Assembly: GCF_025725645.1 (NCBI RefSeq)
Contig: NZ_CP107007.1
Coordinates: 3,286,001 to 3,350,000 of the forward strand
DNA length: 64,000 nt
Direction of reading: 5' to 3'
From: Halomonas sp. GD1P12
Lineage (GTDB): Bacteria > Pseudomonadota > Gammaproteobacteria > Pseudomonadales > Halomonadaceae
Position numbers and translations under genes: made by a program. The first letter of the stretch is position 1. Every line of letters begins with the position of its first letter. Shown one piece after another: positions 22,342 to 31,540 of this stretch. The notes under the pieces are model-generated. The model saw nothing but the letters and a program-made list of their open reading frames with translations, was not told where the DNA came from and did not search any database.

Positions 22342-22844
22342 TGGGTGGCCTACAAACCGCGCGGGCCTATATTGGCCTTGGCAGCAACCTCGACGATCCG
22401 GTGCGCCAGGTAAGCCTGGCGATGAAAGAGCTTGACGAGCTGCCACTGACGTCCGTCAAGGCCGCATCGTCGCTCTACTCGAGCCGCCCGGTCGGGCCGC
22501 AGGATCAGCCGGATTTCGTCAACGCGGTCGTCGAACTCGAGACCACGCTTTCGCCCCTTGCGCTTCTGGATCAGCTTCAGGCCCTCGAGCAGCGCCACCG
22601 CCGCCGTCGGCTCCGGCACTGGGGCCCACGCACCCTCGACCTGGATCTGTTGCTCTTCGACGATGCCCGCATCGAGCACCCACGCCTGAAGGTGCCGCAC
22701 CCGCACATGCGTGAGCGCGCCTTCGTGCTGGTGCCGTTACAAGAGCTCGACCCCTCGCTCGCCGTGTTCGAGCAAGCGCCCGACCACTGGCTCCAACGCC
22801 TCGATGACCCCGGCCTTCAAAGGATCGGAAACAGTCGGGGCTAG
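22341..22844 (+). CDS. folK: 7,8-dihydro-6-hydroxymethylpterin pyrophosphokinase
   Basis: Transfers pyrophosphate from ATP to the pterin in folate synthesis, the step before FolP (encoded at 39354-40259). The 167-residue protein has AYIGLGSNLDDPVRQV at the N terminus, the QPDFVNAVVELET block and the signature HWGPRTLDLDLLLFDD with the metal-binding Asp pair. It is translationally coupled to pcnB as in Pseudomonas. Confidence 0.96.
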   Translation: MGGLQTARAYIGLGSNLDDPVRQVSLAMKELDELPLTSVKAASSLYSSRPVGPQDQPDFVNAVVELETTLSPLALLDQLQALEQRHRRRRLRHWGPRTLDLDLLLFDDARIEHPRLKVPHPHMRERAFVLVPLQELDPSLAVFEQAPDHWLQRLDDPGLQRIGNSRG

Positions 22845-22946
22845 ACCTTTTGCCCGCTCGACACCGCGCGCTTTCCCGAGTAACAATCGGGCTCTCTATT
22901 GCGAACCGACGAGTGCCCTAGCGCTCCCCAGGACAGAGAGCTCGCC

Positions 22947-23738
22947 ATGAAACCCGTTACCCTCAGCACGCTCGGCGCCCTGAAGCGCGCCAACGAGCCG
23001 TTTAGCTGCCTGACCGCCTATGATGTCTCCTTTGCCCGTGCGGCCAGCCGCGCCGGCATCGAGGTGCTGCTGGTGGGCGACTCGCTGGGCATGGTGCTGC
23101 AAGGCCATACCAGTACCCTTCCCGTAACCGTCGACGACATCTGCTACCACACCGCGTGCGCCGCCCGCGGAAAGGGCGAGAGCCTGTTGATGGTGGATGT
23201 GCCCTTCATGAGCAATGCCACGATTGAGAGCCTTTTGAAGGATGCCGGGCGGCTGATGCGCGCCGGCGCCGAAATGGTCAAGGTCGAAGGCGAGGCGTGG
23301 ATGGCCGAGGGCGTGCGCGAGCTGACTCGCCGAGGCGTGCCGGTGTGCGCGCATCTGGGGCTAACGCCGCAAACCGTGCACCAGCTCGGCGGCTACAAGG
23401 TACAGGGGCGCGATGGCGCGACGGCAAAGCGAATCCTCGACGATGCCAAAACGCTGGTGGACGCTGGCGCTTCGATCATCCTGCTCGAGTGCGTGCCGGC
23501 AAGCCTTGGCAAGACCGTGACCGAGGCGCTGTCGGTGCCGGTGATCGGCATCGGCGCCGGGCCCGATACCGACGGGCAGATACTGGTAATGCACGACGTG
23601 CTCGGCGTCACCCACGGCCATACCCCGCGCTTCGTCAAAAACTTCATGATGGATGCCGACAGCATTCCGGGGGCCTTCGAGCGCTACCACGCGGCGGTGA
23701 AAAGCCGCGCTTTTCCCGCCGCCGAGCACTGCTTCTAA
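22947..23738 (+). CDS. panB: 3-methyl-2-oxobutanoate hydroxymethyltransferase
   Basis: First committed step of pantothenate synthesis: ketopantoate from 2-oxoisovalerate and methylene-THF. The 263-residue TIM barrel has CLTAYD, the metal-binding LLVGDSLGMVLQGH, the catalytic Glu region ECVPASLGKTVTEAL and the IGIGAGPDTDGQILVMHD block. I start at the ATG at 22947 because it aligns with the family; a 16-codon extension at 22899 does not. panC follows after 53 bp. Confidence 0.96.
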   Translation: MKPVTLSTLGALKRANEPFSCLTAYDVSFARAASRAGIEVLLVGDSLGMVLQGHTSTLPVTVDDICYHTACAARGKGESLLMVDVPFMSNATIESLLKDAGRLMRAGAEMVKVEGEAWMAEGVRELTRRGVPVCAHLGLTPQTVHQLGGYKVQGRDGATAKRILDDAKTLVDAGASIILLECVPASLGKTVTEALSVPVIGIGAGPDTDGQILVMHDVLGVTHGHTPRFVKNFMMDADSIPGAFERYHAAVKSRAFPAAEHCF

Positions 23739-23791
23739 CGCGGCCTTGCCCCATTGTTAACTTTTCAGCTTCACTGTCAGGCGACTTCATC

Positions 23792-24640
23792 ATGCGCACA
23801 CTGCACGACCTGGGCGATTTACGCGCCACGCTGACCCAGCACCGCCGCGCCGGCAAGCGCATCGCGCTGGTGCCCACCATGGGCAATCTTCACGCCGGCC
23901 ACGTGGCGCTGGTGGAAACCGCGCGCCGCCACGCCGATGTCGTGGTGGCGAGTCTGTTCGTCAACCCGATGCAGTTCGGCCCCAGCGAAGATCTCGACGC
24001 CTACCCGCGCACCCTCGAAGCGGACCAGGTCAAACTTACTGAGGCCGACTGTGACGTGCTGTTCGCCCCGTCCACCGCCGCGCTCTACCCCAACGGGCTC
24101 CAGGGCCAGACCCGCGTGCAGGTGCCTCTGGTGTCCGAAGGGCTCTGCGGAGGCGCACGCCCTGGCCACTTCGATGGCGTGGCGACCGTCGTGACACTGC
24201 TGTTCAACCTGGTGCAGCCAGACATCGCCCTGTTCGGCGAGAAGGATTACCAGCAGCTGGCGGTCATTCGAAAGCTCACGGCGGATCTGCACCTGCCAAT
24301 CGAGATTCTCGGCGTGGCGACTCAGCGTGCCGAGGACGGGCTGGCACTGTCGTCGCGCAACGGCTATTTAAGCGAGGCCGAGCGCGCCACCGCCCCGGCG
24401 CTTTACCAAACGCTCATGTCGGCCAGGGCGGCTCTCGAGCGTGGCGAGCCGGCGCCCAACGTGCTGGACCGGGCGATTGAGGCGCTCGGGGCGGCCGGCT
24501 TTGCGCCGGACTACGTGGAGCTCAAAAGCGCCGAGCTCGGCCCGGTCACGCCGCAAACGCGCGAGGCCATTTTGCTGGCCGCGGCCAAGCTCGGCCCGGC
24601 GCGGCTGATCGACAACGTCCGCGTCACGCTGGGCCAATAG
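23792..24640 (+). CDS. panC: Pantothenate synthetase
   Basis: ATP-dependent condensation of pantoate and beta-alanine. The 282-residue protein has PTMGNLHAGHVAL (HIGH-like), VASLFVNPMQFGPSEDLDAYPR, the FGEKDYQQL block and ALSSRNGYLS (KMSKS-like). Coordinates begin at ATG 23792; the longer frame upstream reads through panB in another frame. panD, which would supply beta-alanine, is not in the window. Confidence 0.96.
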   Translation: MRTLHDLGDLRATLTQHRRAGKRIALVPTMGNLHAGHVALVETARRHADVVVASLFVNPMQFGPSEDLDAYPRTLEADQVKLTEADCDVLFAPSTAALYPNGLQGQTRVQVPLVSEGLCGGARPGHFDGVATVVTLLFNLVQPDIALFGEKDYQQLAVIRKLTADLHLPIEILGVATQRAEDGLALSSRNGYLSEAERATAPALYQTLMSARAALERGEPAPNVLDRAIEALGAAGFAPDYVELKSAELGPVTPQTREAILLAAAKLGPARLIDNVRVTLGQ

Positions 24641-24712
24641 CCTACTCAACCCGGCGGCGCGCGAGCCAAAGGCGTATTGTCGCAACGCACAACTTTCCCT
24701 ATGCTGAAAGAA

Positions 24713-24796
24713 CACGCTTGAAACAACCAGGTTGAAACAATCAGGCGCTTAAAATAACCAAACGCTTGAAACAGCTAACGCTTGAAACAAACGAGC
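24713..24796 (+). repeat. Degenerate direct repeats (CGCTTGAAACAA type)
   Basis: Five imperfect copies of a 15-18 bp unit around CGCTTGAAACAA occur in a row between panC and the thiolase gene. Two match CGCTTGAAACAA exactly (from 24715 and 24779), one ends CAG (from 24763), and two are more diverged (GGTTGAAACAA, GCGCTTAAAATAA). Function is unknown; the array lies 45-125 bp upstream of the thiolase start, where promoters or operators are expected. Confidence 0.7.
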
Positions 24797-24839
24797 GCGT
24801 TCACAGGCCCACGGCCTTATTCATATCGGGAGTTCTGTC

Positions 24840-26018
24840 ATGCAAGAAGTGGTCATTGTCGCCGCGCGGCGCACCGCGGTGGGTAGCTTCGGCGGCTCGC
24901 TCGCGGGTATTCCTGCAAGTGTTCTCGGCTCATACGTCATCAAGGACATCCTCGCCTCCACCGGCGTCCCACCGGAGCAGGTCAACGAAGTGCTGCTCGG
25001 TCAGGTGCTGACCGCGGGCGTGGGCCAGAACCCGGCGCGCCAGGCCTCGATCAAGGCGGGGCTGCCGGACGCCGTCCCGGCGATGACCATCAACAAGGTG
25101 TGCGGCTCCGGTCTCAAGGCCGTTCATCTGGCGACCCAGGCGATTCTCTGCGGCGACGCCGACCTGATCATTGCCGGCGGCCAGGAGAACATGTCGCTTT
25201 CTCCCCACGTGCTGCCGAATTCGCGTAATGGTCAGCGCATGGGCGACTGGAAGGCGATCGACACCATGGTGCATGACGGCCTGTGGGATGCCTTCAACGA
25301 CTACCACATGGGCATCACCGCAGAAAATCTGGCCGAAAAGTACGGCATCACTCGCGAGCAGATGGACGAATTCGCTGCCCAGTCGCAGCAGAACGCCTCC
25401 AACGCGATCAAGGAAGGCAAGTTCAAAAGCCAGATCGTGCCGGTCGAAATCCCCCAGCGCCGGGGCGATCCAATCGTGTTCGATACCGATGAGAATCCGC
25501 GCGAAGTGACCGCCGAGAAGCTCGCCGGCATGAAGCCCGCGTTCAAGAAGGATGGCACCGTGACGGCGGGCAACGCCTCGTCGCTCAACGACGGCGCCGC
25601 GGTGGTCATGGTCTGCTCCGCCGAGAAGGCGAAAGAGCTGGGACTCGAGCCGCTGGTACGTATCAAGGCCTACGCCAACGCCGGCGTGGATCCGGCGATC
25701 ATGGGCATCGGCCCGGCACCGGCGACCCGGCGCTGCCTGGAGAAAGCGGGCTGGAGCCTTGAGGACCTGGACCTGGTCGAGGCCAACGAAGCCTTTGCCG
25801 CTCAGGCGATGTCGGTCAACAAGGAGCTTGGCTGGGACGTCTCGAAAGTGAACGTCAACGGCGGCGCCATCGCCCTTGGCCACCCCATCGGCGCCTCGGG
25901 CTGTCGCGTACTGGTTTCGCTGATTCACGAGATGATCGCCCGCGATGCCAAAAAGGGCCTCGCCACTCTTTGCATCGGCGGCGGTCAGGGCGTGGCGCTG
26001 GCGATCGAGCGTCCTTAA
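24840..26018 (+). CDS. phaA: Acetyl-CoA acetyltransferase (thiolase, PhaA/AtoB type)
   Basis: Condenses two acetyl-CoA to acetoacetyl-CoA, or the reverse. The 392-residue protein has the acyl-enzyme Cys in [11 protein letters not shown] (about Cys88), GQENMS, the [10 protein letters not shown] block, the His of [14 protein letters not shown] and the second Cys in TLCIGGGQG. Length and motifs fit the biosynthetic thiolase II. It may feed polyhydroxybutyrate synthesis, common in Halomonas, but no pha partner is nearby, so the symbol is tentative. Confidence 0.92.
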   Translation: MQEVVIVAARRTAVGSFGGSLAGIPASVLGSYVIKDILASTGVPPEQVNEVLLGQVLTAGVGQNPARQASIKAGLPDAVPAMTINKVCGSGLKAVHLATQAILCGDADLIIAGGQENMSLSPHVLPNSRNGQRMGDWKAIDTMVHDGLWDAFNDYHMGITAENLAEKYGITREQMDEFAAQSQQNASNAIKEGKFKSQIVPVEIPQRRGDPIVFDTDENPREVTAEKLAGMKPAFKKDGTVTAGNASSLNDGAAVVMVCSAEKAKELGLEPLVRIKAYANAGVDPAIMGIGPAPATRRCLEKAGWSLEDLDLVEANEAFAAQAMSVNKELGWDVSKVNVNGGAIALGHPIGASGCRVLVSLIHEMIARDAKKGLATLCIGGGQGVALAIERP

Positions 26019-26031
26019 GCTTCTGTGCTCC

Positions 26032-26130
26032 GGCCAGAAGCGACCCTACGCGAGGGCGCTGTGAATACGTCCCTGTACGCTACTTTCGCCCTCCCTGGCG
26101 AAAGACCCTCGCTACGGGTCACTTCTGGCC
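26032..26130. repeat. 99-bp nested palindrome between phaA and the MFS gene
   Basis: Outer arms 26032-26056 and 26106-26130 are inverted copies (GGCCAGAAGCGACCC against GGCCAGAAGTGACCC on the opposite strand, continuing to CGAGGG). They surround an inner perfect hairpin CTTTCGCC (26083-26090) / GGCGAAAG (26097-26104). The left interior carries GTGAATACGTCCCTGTACGC, a wording I recall from intergenic repeats in Halomonas genomes. Probably a dispersed element; it is not a transcription terminator. Confidence 0.75.
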
Positions 26131-26165
26131 TCAACTGACAGTGTGCCAGTACAGATAAAACAAAT

Positions 26166-26189
26166 AACCCCGCTTGAAAGCGGGGTTTT
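26166..26189. terminator. Bidirectional terminator between phaA and the MFS gene
   Basis: Perfect stem AACCCCGC (26166-26173) / GCGGGGTT (26180-26187) with a TTGAAA loop and TTTT on the plus side; the minus side ends in TTATTTGTTTT. It can serve both convergent genes. Confidence 0.85.
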
Positions 26190-26210
26190 CTATTGCCTGC
26201 ACGTTGCGGA

Positions 26211-27377
26211 TCAGCGAATCCGCCCCCCGTTGACCAGCCGCGACGGCGTGCGCCCGACCAGCACCACGCCGACCAGAAACAGCGCCGCGGCGGCCCACAT
26301 GGTTGTGGGCAGGCTGGTGGCGTCGACCACTCGCCCGCCGATCAGCGCCCCAAGGCCGATCGACATGTTGAACACGAACGCCATCAGCGCGGTGGCCGCC
26401 TCGGTATTCGGCGCGGTACGCAGTATCCAGGTCTGAATGCTCACCGAGATACTGCCAAAGATCGCCCCCCACACCATCAAAAGCAGAACGCCGCTGATCG
26501 GACGGGTGCCCAGAAGCGGAAAGCTCGCCACTACCAGCAGCAACAGCACCGGAATGGCCAGCACGGCGGCGTAGGGGTTGCGCGCGGCCTTCATGCCCGC
26601 CACCACGTTGCCGATGAGGCCGGCGGCGCCGTAGAGCAACAGCAGCGTGCTGACATTGCGCTGTTCGATGCCGCTGATGTTCTGCAAAATCGGGCTGATG
26701 AAGGTGTAGGCGACGAAGTGGCCCACGACCACGCAGGCAGTGGTGAGTACCGCAACGCGCACGCCGCGGTTGAACACCTGCTGGAAGAGCATGCCAAGGC
26801 TTACCGGCTCGCGAGGCGGCAGCGTCGGCAGCCACAACCAGATCAGCCCGGCGGTCAGCAGGCTAAAAGCGCCGAGCCCGCCGAACACCCAGCGCCAGCT
26901 GCTGATATCACCCAGCAGCGTGCCCAGCGGCACGCCGAGCACCGAGGCCGCGGTCACGCCGCCGAAAATGATCGTCATCGCGCGGGCGACCTTCTCCTCG
27001 GGCACCAGCCTCGGTGCGATACTGCCGGCGATGGCCCAAAAACCGCCGATGCTCATGCCGATCAGCGCACGTGCGGCCAGCAGCAGCCCAAAGCTTTCCG
27101 CCATCGCCGAGAGCACGCTTCCAAGCGTCATGATGATCATCAGGCCGGTGAGCATCACCCGCCGGTCGAGCCGACCCACCGCCACCGGCAGAAGCGGTGC
27201 CGAGAGCGCCGCCACCACCCCGGGCACCGTGACCATCAGCCCGGCGGTGCCCTCGGTAACGCCCAGATCCAACGCCACCTGGGAGAGCAACCCGATCGGC
27301 AGCTGCTCGGCGGTCACCAGTAGAAAGATGCCGCTCATGACCGCAATGACCGCCCACCACCTTGCTTGCTGCTCCAT
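26211..27377 (-). CDS. MFS transporter, DHA1 (AraJ/NepI-like) family
   Basis: A 388-residue inner-membrane protein with 12 predicted helices, probably a proton-driven exporter. The loop 2-3 motif is GRLDRRVMLTGL and the helix 5 drug-antiporter-like segment is GVTAASVLGVPLGTLLGD. An N-terminal helix carries VTAEQLPIGLLSQ. Relatives include sugar- and nucleoside-efflux permeases; substrate cannot be told. It is convergent with phaA and downstream of pnp on the same strand, separated from pnp by a GC-rich hairpin. It has no obvious functional link to its neighbours. Confidence 0.85.
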   Translation of the reverse strand: MEQQARWWAVIAVMSGIFLLVTAEQLPIGLLSQVALDLGVTEGTAGLMVTVPGVVAALSAPLLPVAVGRLDRRVMLTGLMIIMTLGSVLSAMAESFGLLLAARALIGMSIGGFWAIAGSIAPRLVPEEKVARAMTIIFGGVTAASVLGVPLGTLLGDISSWRWVFGGLGAFSLLTAGLIWLWLPTLPPREPVSLGMLFQQVFNRGVRVAVLTTACVVVGHFVAYTFISPILQNISGIEQRNVSTLLLLYGAAGLIGNVVAGMKAARNPYAAVLAIPVLLLLVVASFPLLGTRPISGVLLLMVWGAIFGSISVSIQTWILRTAPNTEAATALMAFVFNMSIGLGALIGGRVVDATSLPTTMWAAAALFLVGVVLVGRTPSRLVNGGRIR

Positions 27378-27407
27378 GCCCTCTCCTGTCCTGCGTATCC
27401 AAACGAT

Positions 27408-27440
27408 TCCGCCCCCGCAGCCAGGGGCTGCGGGGGCGGA
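27408..27440 (-). terminator. GC-rich hairpin downstream of pnp
   Basis: A perfect 14-bp stem TCCGCCCCCGCAGC / GCTGCGGGGGCGGA with a 5-base loop sits 20 bp after the pnp stop. The following minus-strand sequence (ATCGTTT) has only a poor T tract, so it may stabilise the mRNA 3' end as much as terminate. Confidence 0.6.
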
Positions 27441-27459
27441 GTGAGCACCGCGGCGAGAA

Positions 27460-29604
27460 TTACTCGGCGGCGTTTTCGCTTTCAGCGGTAAAGGCCGCCT
27501 TCTCTTCCTCAGTGATCTCCTTGATGGAGAGCTTCACGCGGTTGCGGTTGTCGATATCGAGGACCTTGACCACCACATCGTCGCCTTCGTTGAGGAAGTC
27601 GCGCACGTTATTGACGCGTTCGGCAACGATCTGCGAGATGTGTACCAGCCCGTCGGTGCCCGGCATGATGTTCACGAACGCGCCGAAGTCGGCGATCCGA
27701 ACCACCTTGCCGTTGTAGAGCTTGCCGATCTCGGCTTCGGCGGTGATCGCCAGTACCGTATCGATCGCGGCCTTGGCCGCTTTCTTGTCTTCGGCGTAGA
27801 TGCGCACGGTGCCATCATCGTCGAGATCGATCGACGCGCCGGTGTCTTCGCAGATCTTGCGAATGGTGGCGCCGCCCTTGCCGATGACGTCGCGAATCTT
27901 CTCCGGGTCGATCTTGATGGTGGCCATCGACGGGGCGTTCTCGGACACCTCGGTGCGGCTGTGGTTGATCACGGCGTTCATCTGCTCGAGGATCGCGATG
28001 CGCGCATGGTGGGCCTGCTGCAGCGCGGTTTCCATGATCTCTTCGTTGATGCCTTCGATCTTGATGTCCATCTGCAGAGCGGTGACGCCCTCTTCGGAAC
28101 CCGCGACCTTGAAGTCCATGTCGCCCAGGTGGTCTTCGTCACCCAGGATATCGGTCAGCACCGCGTAACCTTCCGGGTCCTTGACCAGGCCCATGGCGAT
28201 ACCGGCGACCGGCGCCTTCAGCGGCACGCCCGCATCCATCAGCGCCAGTGAGGAGCCGCACACCGAGGCCATGGAGCTCGAGCCGTTGGACTCGGTGATC
28301 TCGGAGACCACGCGAATGGTGTAGGGGAACTCCTCTTCGGACGGCAGCATCGCCTGCACGCCACGGCGCGCCAAACGGCCGTGGCCGATTTCACGGCGCT
28401 TCGGCCCGCCCATGAAGCCCGCTTCGCCCACCGAGTAGGGGGGGAAGTTGTAGTGCAGCATGAAGCGGTCCTTGCGCTCGCCTTCCAGCGACTCGATCAG
28501 CTGTGAGTCGCGCAGCGTGCCGAGGGTGGCCACCGCGATCGCTTGGGTTTCGCCGCGAGTGAACACCGCCGAGCCGTGGGTCTTGGGCAACACGCCGACT
28601 TCGATGGAAAGCGGACGCACGGTGGTGTTGTCGCGGCCGTCGATACGCGGCTCGCCTTTCACCACGCGCGAGCGCACCACGCGCTTCTCGAGGCTCGAGA
28701 AGGCACCCTTTACTTCGTCGCGGTCGAACTTGTCGTTGACCGGTTCACCTTCGACGGCGCCCAGCGCTTCGATGGCCTGCTCTTTCAGCCCGGCCAGCGC
28801 GTCCTGGCGCTCCATCTTGTCGGTGATGCGGTAGGCCTCGCCCACCTTCGTTTCGAACTGCTCGGCCATGGCGCTCTTGAGCGCGGCGTTCTCTTGGGCA
28901 GCCTGCCACTCCCAGCGCGGCTTGCCGGCTTCCCGGGTCAGCTCGTCGATGGCGCTGATGGCGACCTGCATCTCCTGATGGCCGTAAAGTACGGCGCCGA
29001 GCATCTCGTCTTCGAGTAGCTCCTGGGCTTCGGACTCGACCATCAGCACGGCGTTTTGGGTACCGGCGACGACCATGTTGAGCTCGGAGGTGGCGAGCTC
29101 TTCGACGGTCGGGTTCAAAAAGTAACCCTGCTCTTCGCTGAAGCCGACGCGCGCCGCGCCGATCGGGCCGTTGAACGGCACGCCGGAGATCGAAAGCGCC
29201 GCCGAGGTGCCGAGCATGGCGGCGATATCCGGGTCGTGGTTACGATCGGTGGAGAGAACGGTACAGATCACTTGCACTTCGTTCATGAAGCCTTTCGGAA
29301 AGAGCGGACGAATCGGCCGGTCGATCAGGCGCGAGGTGAGCGTCTCTTTCTCGGTGGGGCGCCCTTCACGCTTGAAGAAACCGCCGGGAATCTTGCCGAC
29401 CGCGTAGGTCTTTTCCTGGTAATGCACCGACAGAGGGAAGAACGCCTGATGGGGGTTCACTTCCTTCTTTGCCACCACGGTGCACAGCACCACGGTGTCG
29501 TCCATGGTGACCATGACGGCACCGCTTGCCTGGCGGGCGATGCGCCCGGTTTCCAGGGTGACGGTGCTGCGACCAAACTCAAACGTCTTTTTTACCGGAT
29601 TCAC
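27460..29604 (-). CDS. pnp: Polyribonucleotide nucleotidyltransferase (PNPase)
   Basis: Phosphorolytic 3'-5' exoribonuclease of the degradosome. The protein has two RNase PH domains (N-terminal [18 protein letters not shown]; second with the catalytic [14 protein letters not shown]) joined by a helical region. A KH domain ([14 protein letters not shown]) and an S1 domain ([15 protein letters not shown]) follow. I place the start at GTG 29604: AAGGA lies 7 nt upstream and the resulting [11 protein letters not shown] aligns with E. coli MLNPIVRKFQYG, giving 714 residues (E. coli 711). A longer frame reaches 29688 without a ribosome-binding site. Confidence 0.96.
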   Translation of the reverse strand: MNPVKKTFEFGRSTVTLETGRIARQASGAVMVTMDDTVVLCTVVAKKEVNPHQAFFPLSVHYQEKTYAVGKIPGGFFKREGRPTEKETLTSRLIDRPIRPLFPKGFMNEVQVICTVLSTDRNHDPDIAAMLGTSAALSISGVPFNGPIGAARVGFSEEQGYFLNPTVEELATSELNMVVAGTQNAVLMVESEAQELLEDEMLGAVLYGHQEMQVAISAIDELTREAGKPRWEWQAAQENAALKSAMAEQFETKVGEAYRITDKMERQDALAGLKEQAIEALGAVEGEPVNDKFDRDEVKGAFSSLEKRVVRSRVVKGEPRIDGRDNTTVRPLSIEVGVLPKTHGSAVFTRGETQAIAVATLGTLRDSQLIESLEGERKDRFMLHYNFPPYSVGEAGFMGGPKRREIGHGRLARRGVQAMLPSEEEFPYTIRVVSEITESNGSSSMASVCGSSLALMDAGVPLKAPVAGIAMGLVKDPEGYAVLTDILGDEDHLGDMDFKVAGSEEGVTALQMDIKIEGINEEIMETALQQAHHARIAILEQMNAVINHSRTEVSENAPSMATIKIDPEKIRDVIGKGGATIRKICEDTGASIDLDDDGTVRIYAEDKKAAKAAIDTVLAITAEAEIGKLYNGKVVRIADFGAFVNIMPGTDGLVHISQIVAERVNNVRDFLNEGDDVVVKVLDIDNRNRVKLSIKEITEEEKAAFTAESENAAE

Positions 29605-29731
29605 GGCGACTTCCTTTAACATGAAATAGCTACTTGTCTTTTCTGGGGTCGTTTTGACTGCCACTATTCTAGGCGCTGTCGCCGTCAACGGCTACCAGAA
29701 ACCCGAAATAGGCCGCGCACCGGACAGGCAT

Positions 29732-29764
29732 AAAAAAACGGGCCGCCCAGAAGGCGGCCCGTTT
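29732..29764 (-). terminator. Rho-independent terminator after rpsO
   Basis: On the minus strand the stem AAACGGGCCGCC / GGCGGCCCGTTT (29736-29764) with a five-base loop is followed by seven Ts. It separates rpsO from pnp, as in E. coli. Confidence 0.93.
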
Positions 29765-29808
29765 CGACTGCACGCAGCGCTTGCCACCCCAAAGAGCGGC
29801 AAAGCGTC

Positions 29809-30078
29809 TTAGCGACGCAGGCCCAGACGCTGAATCAGAGACTGATAGCGTTCGAAATCCTTGCGCTTGAGGTAGTCCAGCAGCTTACGACGCTGGTTTA
29901 CCATCCGGATCAGACCACGACGGGAGTGGTGATCCTGCTTGTTGGTTTTGAAGTGGTCCTGCAGGCCGTTGATGTTGGCGCTCAGCAGGGCAACCTGCAC
30001 TTCGGGGGAACCGGTGTCGCTCTCGCCGCGGCCGTATTCGTTGACGATCTCGGCCTTTTTCTCAGCGGTTAGTGCCAT
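29809..30078 (-). CDS. rpsO: 30S ribosomal protein S15
   Basis: The 89-residue protein matches S15 throughout: [29 protein letters not shown], the 16S-binding [22 protein letters not shown] and the C-terminal [13 protein letters not shown]. It binds 16S helices 20-22 early in small-subunit assembly and autoregulates translation in E. coli. It precedes pnp in the conserved rpsO-pnp unit. Confidence 0.98.
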   Translation of the reverse strand: MALTAEKKAEIVNEYGRGESDTGSPEVQVALLSANINGLQDHFKTNKQDHHSRRGLIRMVNQRRKLLDYLKRKDFERYQSLIQRLGLRR

Positions 30079-30194
30079 CTGTCTCTCCAGTCAGCAATAT
30101 GCTTAACATTGAATGGGTGAGACCACGCATATTTGCAGTCTCAAGGCTATTTTCGCGCAGATCGCCGCATCCTTGCAACGATTCTCCGACGAAT

Positions 30195-31115
30195 TTACGA
30201 ACGAGCGACCGTACTCAACAGCCGCTTCGGGGCCACTTCCTGCGGCCCCTTTACAACGCCGAGCCCGATAAACGCGTCGGCGTGATAAAGACGTGCCAAA
30301 TTCTCCAGGCCCAGCGCCGTGGCGTCGAGCGCCGCGGGCTGGCCGCGAGAAAGACGCTGGTGACCGGTATCGTCTACCGTCAGCGCCGGCAAATGGTCGA
30401 CCAGCACGTCCACGGGCATGAGCTTCGCCTCGCGGGTGGGCTGATCGGCGAGCGCCTCGATCTCCTCGAGCGTCCACATCGCTTCGCTATCAAACGGCCC
30501 GGTCCTGAGCCGTCTCAAGGCGCTGATGTGGGCGCCACACCCGAGTGCCGCGCCGATATCTTCGGCCAGCGTTCGAATGTAGGTACCCTTGCTACAGCTT
30601 ACTTCGAGCTCGATGGCCGCGCCGTCGAAGCCGATCAAGCGCGCCTCGTGAATGCACACGCGCCGCGCCTTGCGCTCGACCTCCTTGCCTTCCCGGGCAA
30701 GCTCGTAGAGCTTTCTACCCTGGTGCTTGAGCGCCGAGTACATCGGCGGCACCTGGTCGATCTCGCCACGAAAGCGCGCGATCGCGGCCTCGATATCGTG
30801 CTCGGTGAGCGCGGGCACGTCGCGACGCTCCAGCACCTCGCCTTCGGCGTCGCCGGTATCGGTCATCACCCCGAGTTCGACTCGGGTACGATACATCTTG
30901 TCGGCTTCCAGCAGGTGGGCGGAAAACTTGGTCGCCTCGCCCAGGCAAATCGGTAAAAGGCCCGTCGCCATAGGGTCGAGGGTGCCGGTGTGCCCCGCCT
31001 TTTGCGCCTCAAACAGACGGCGTACGCGCTGCAGCGCGTGGTTGCTGGAAAGGCCCTTGGGCTTATCCAGCAGCATCACGCCGTTGACCGGCAACCCCTT
31101 GCGGCGACGCGCCAT
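30195..31115 (-). CDS. truB: tRNA pseudouridine(55) synthase TruB
   Basis: Makes pseudouridine 55 in the T loop of tRNAs. The 306-residue protein has GVMLLDKPKGLSSN and the catalytic Asp47 in GHTGTLDPMATGLLP. The YKTR-type block is read as MYRTRVELG, and the GTYIRTLAEDIGAALG motif and a C-terminal PUA-like domain follow. Its ATG overlaps the rbfA stop (TAATG). Confidence 0.97.
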   Translation of the reverse strand: MARRRKGLPVNGVMLLDKPKGLSSNHALQRVRRLFEAQKAGHTGTLDPMATGLLPICLGEATKFSAHLLEADKMYRTRVELGVMTDTGDAEGEVLERRDVPALTEHDIEAAIARFRGEIDQVPPMYSALKHQGRKLYELAREGKEVERKARRVCIHEARLIGFDGAAIELEVSCSKGTYIRTLAEDIGAALGCGAHISALRRLRTGPFDSEAMWTLEEIEALADQPTREAKLMPVDVLVDHLPALTVDDTGHQRLSRGQPAALDATALGLENLARLYHADAFIGLGVVKGPQEVAPKRLLSTVARS

Positions 31116-31522
31116 TAGCGCGGCTCCTCGCCCTGGGCGTCTTCGCCTTCCTCACCCTGACGCGCGCGGTCAGTGGAGACCGCCTCGTCGATCAGCGAGG
31201 AGAGCTGCTGACCGCGCACCACGCTTTCATCGAAATGAAAGCGCAGCTCCGGTACATGGCGAAGCTGGATGCGCCTGGCGATCTGGCTTCGCAAAAAACC
31301 GCTGGCGCGCTTGAGCACCTGCAGGTTCTCCTTGATACGCTCGGGCGACTGTTCACCCAACAGGGTGACGTAGATGTCGGCGTAGCCCAGATCGCGGCTG
31401 ACGGTCGCGCCGCTGACCGTCACCATGCCAAGGCGCGGGTCCTTGATTTCACGCTGGATGAGTACCGCCAGCTCCTTCTGGAGCTGGTCGGCTACCCGGT
31501 CGGTACGCTTGAATTCGCGCAT
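31115..31522 (-). CDS. rbfA: Ribosome-binding factor A
   Basis: Helps 16S 5'-end maturation and cold adaptation. The 135-residue KH-fold protein has MREFKRTDRVADQLQKELA, IKDPRLGMVTVSGATVSRDL and the RHVPELRFHFDESV block. The C-terminal tail is acidic and Glu-rich (ARQGEEGEDAQGEEPR), common in the family. It lies between infB (18 bp away) and truB. Confidence 0.97.
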   Translation of the reverse strand: MREFKRTDRVADQLQKELAVLIQREIKDPRLGMVTVSGATVSRDLGYADIYVTLLGEQSPERIKENLQVLKRASGFLRSQIARRIQLRHVPELRFHFDESVVRGQQLSSLIDEAVSTDRARQGEEGEDAQGEEPR

Positions 31523-31540
31523 GATTGCTCCTCGCGGCCC

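Noticed and set aside
24713..24796. CGCTTGAAACAA array as a CRISPR
   Set aside because: The units are only about 12 bp, diverge between copies and leave gaps of a few bases, too short for spacers.
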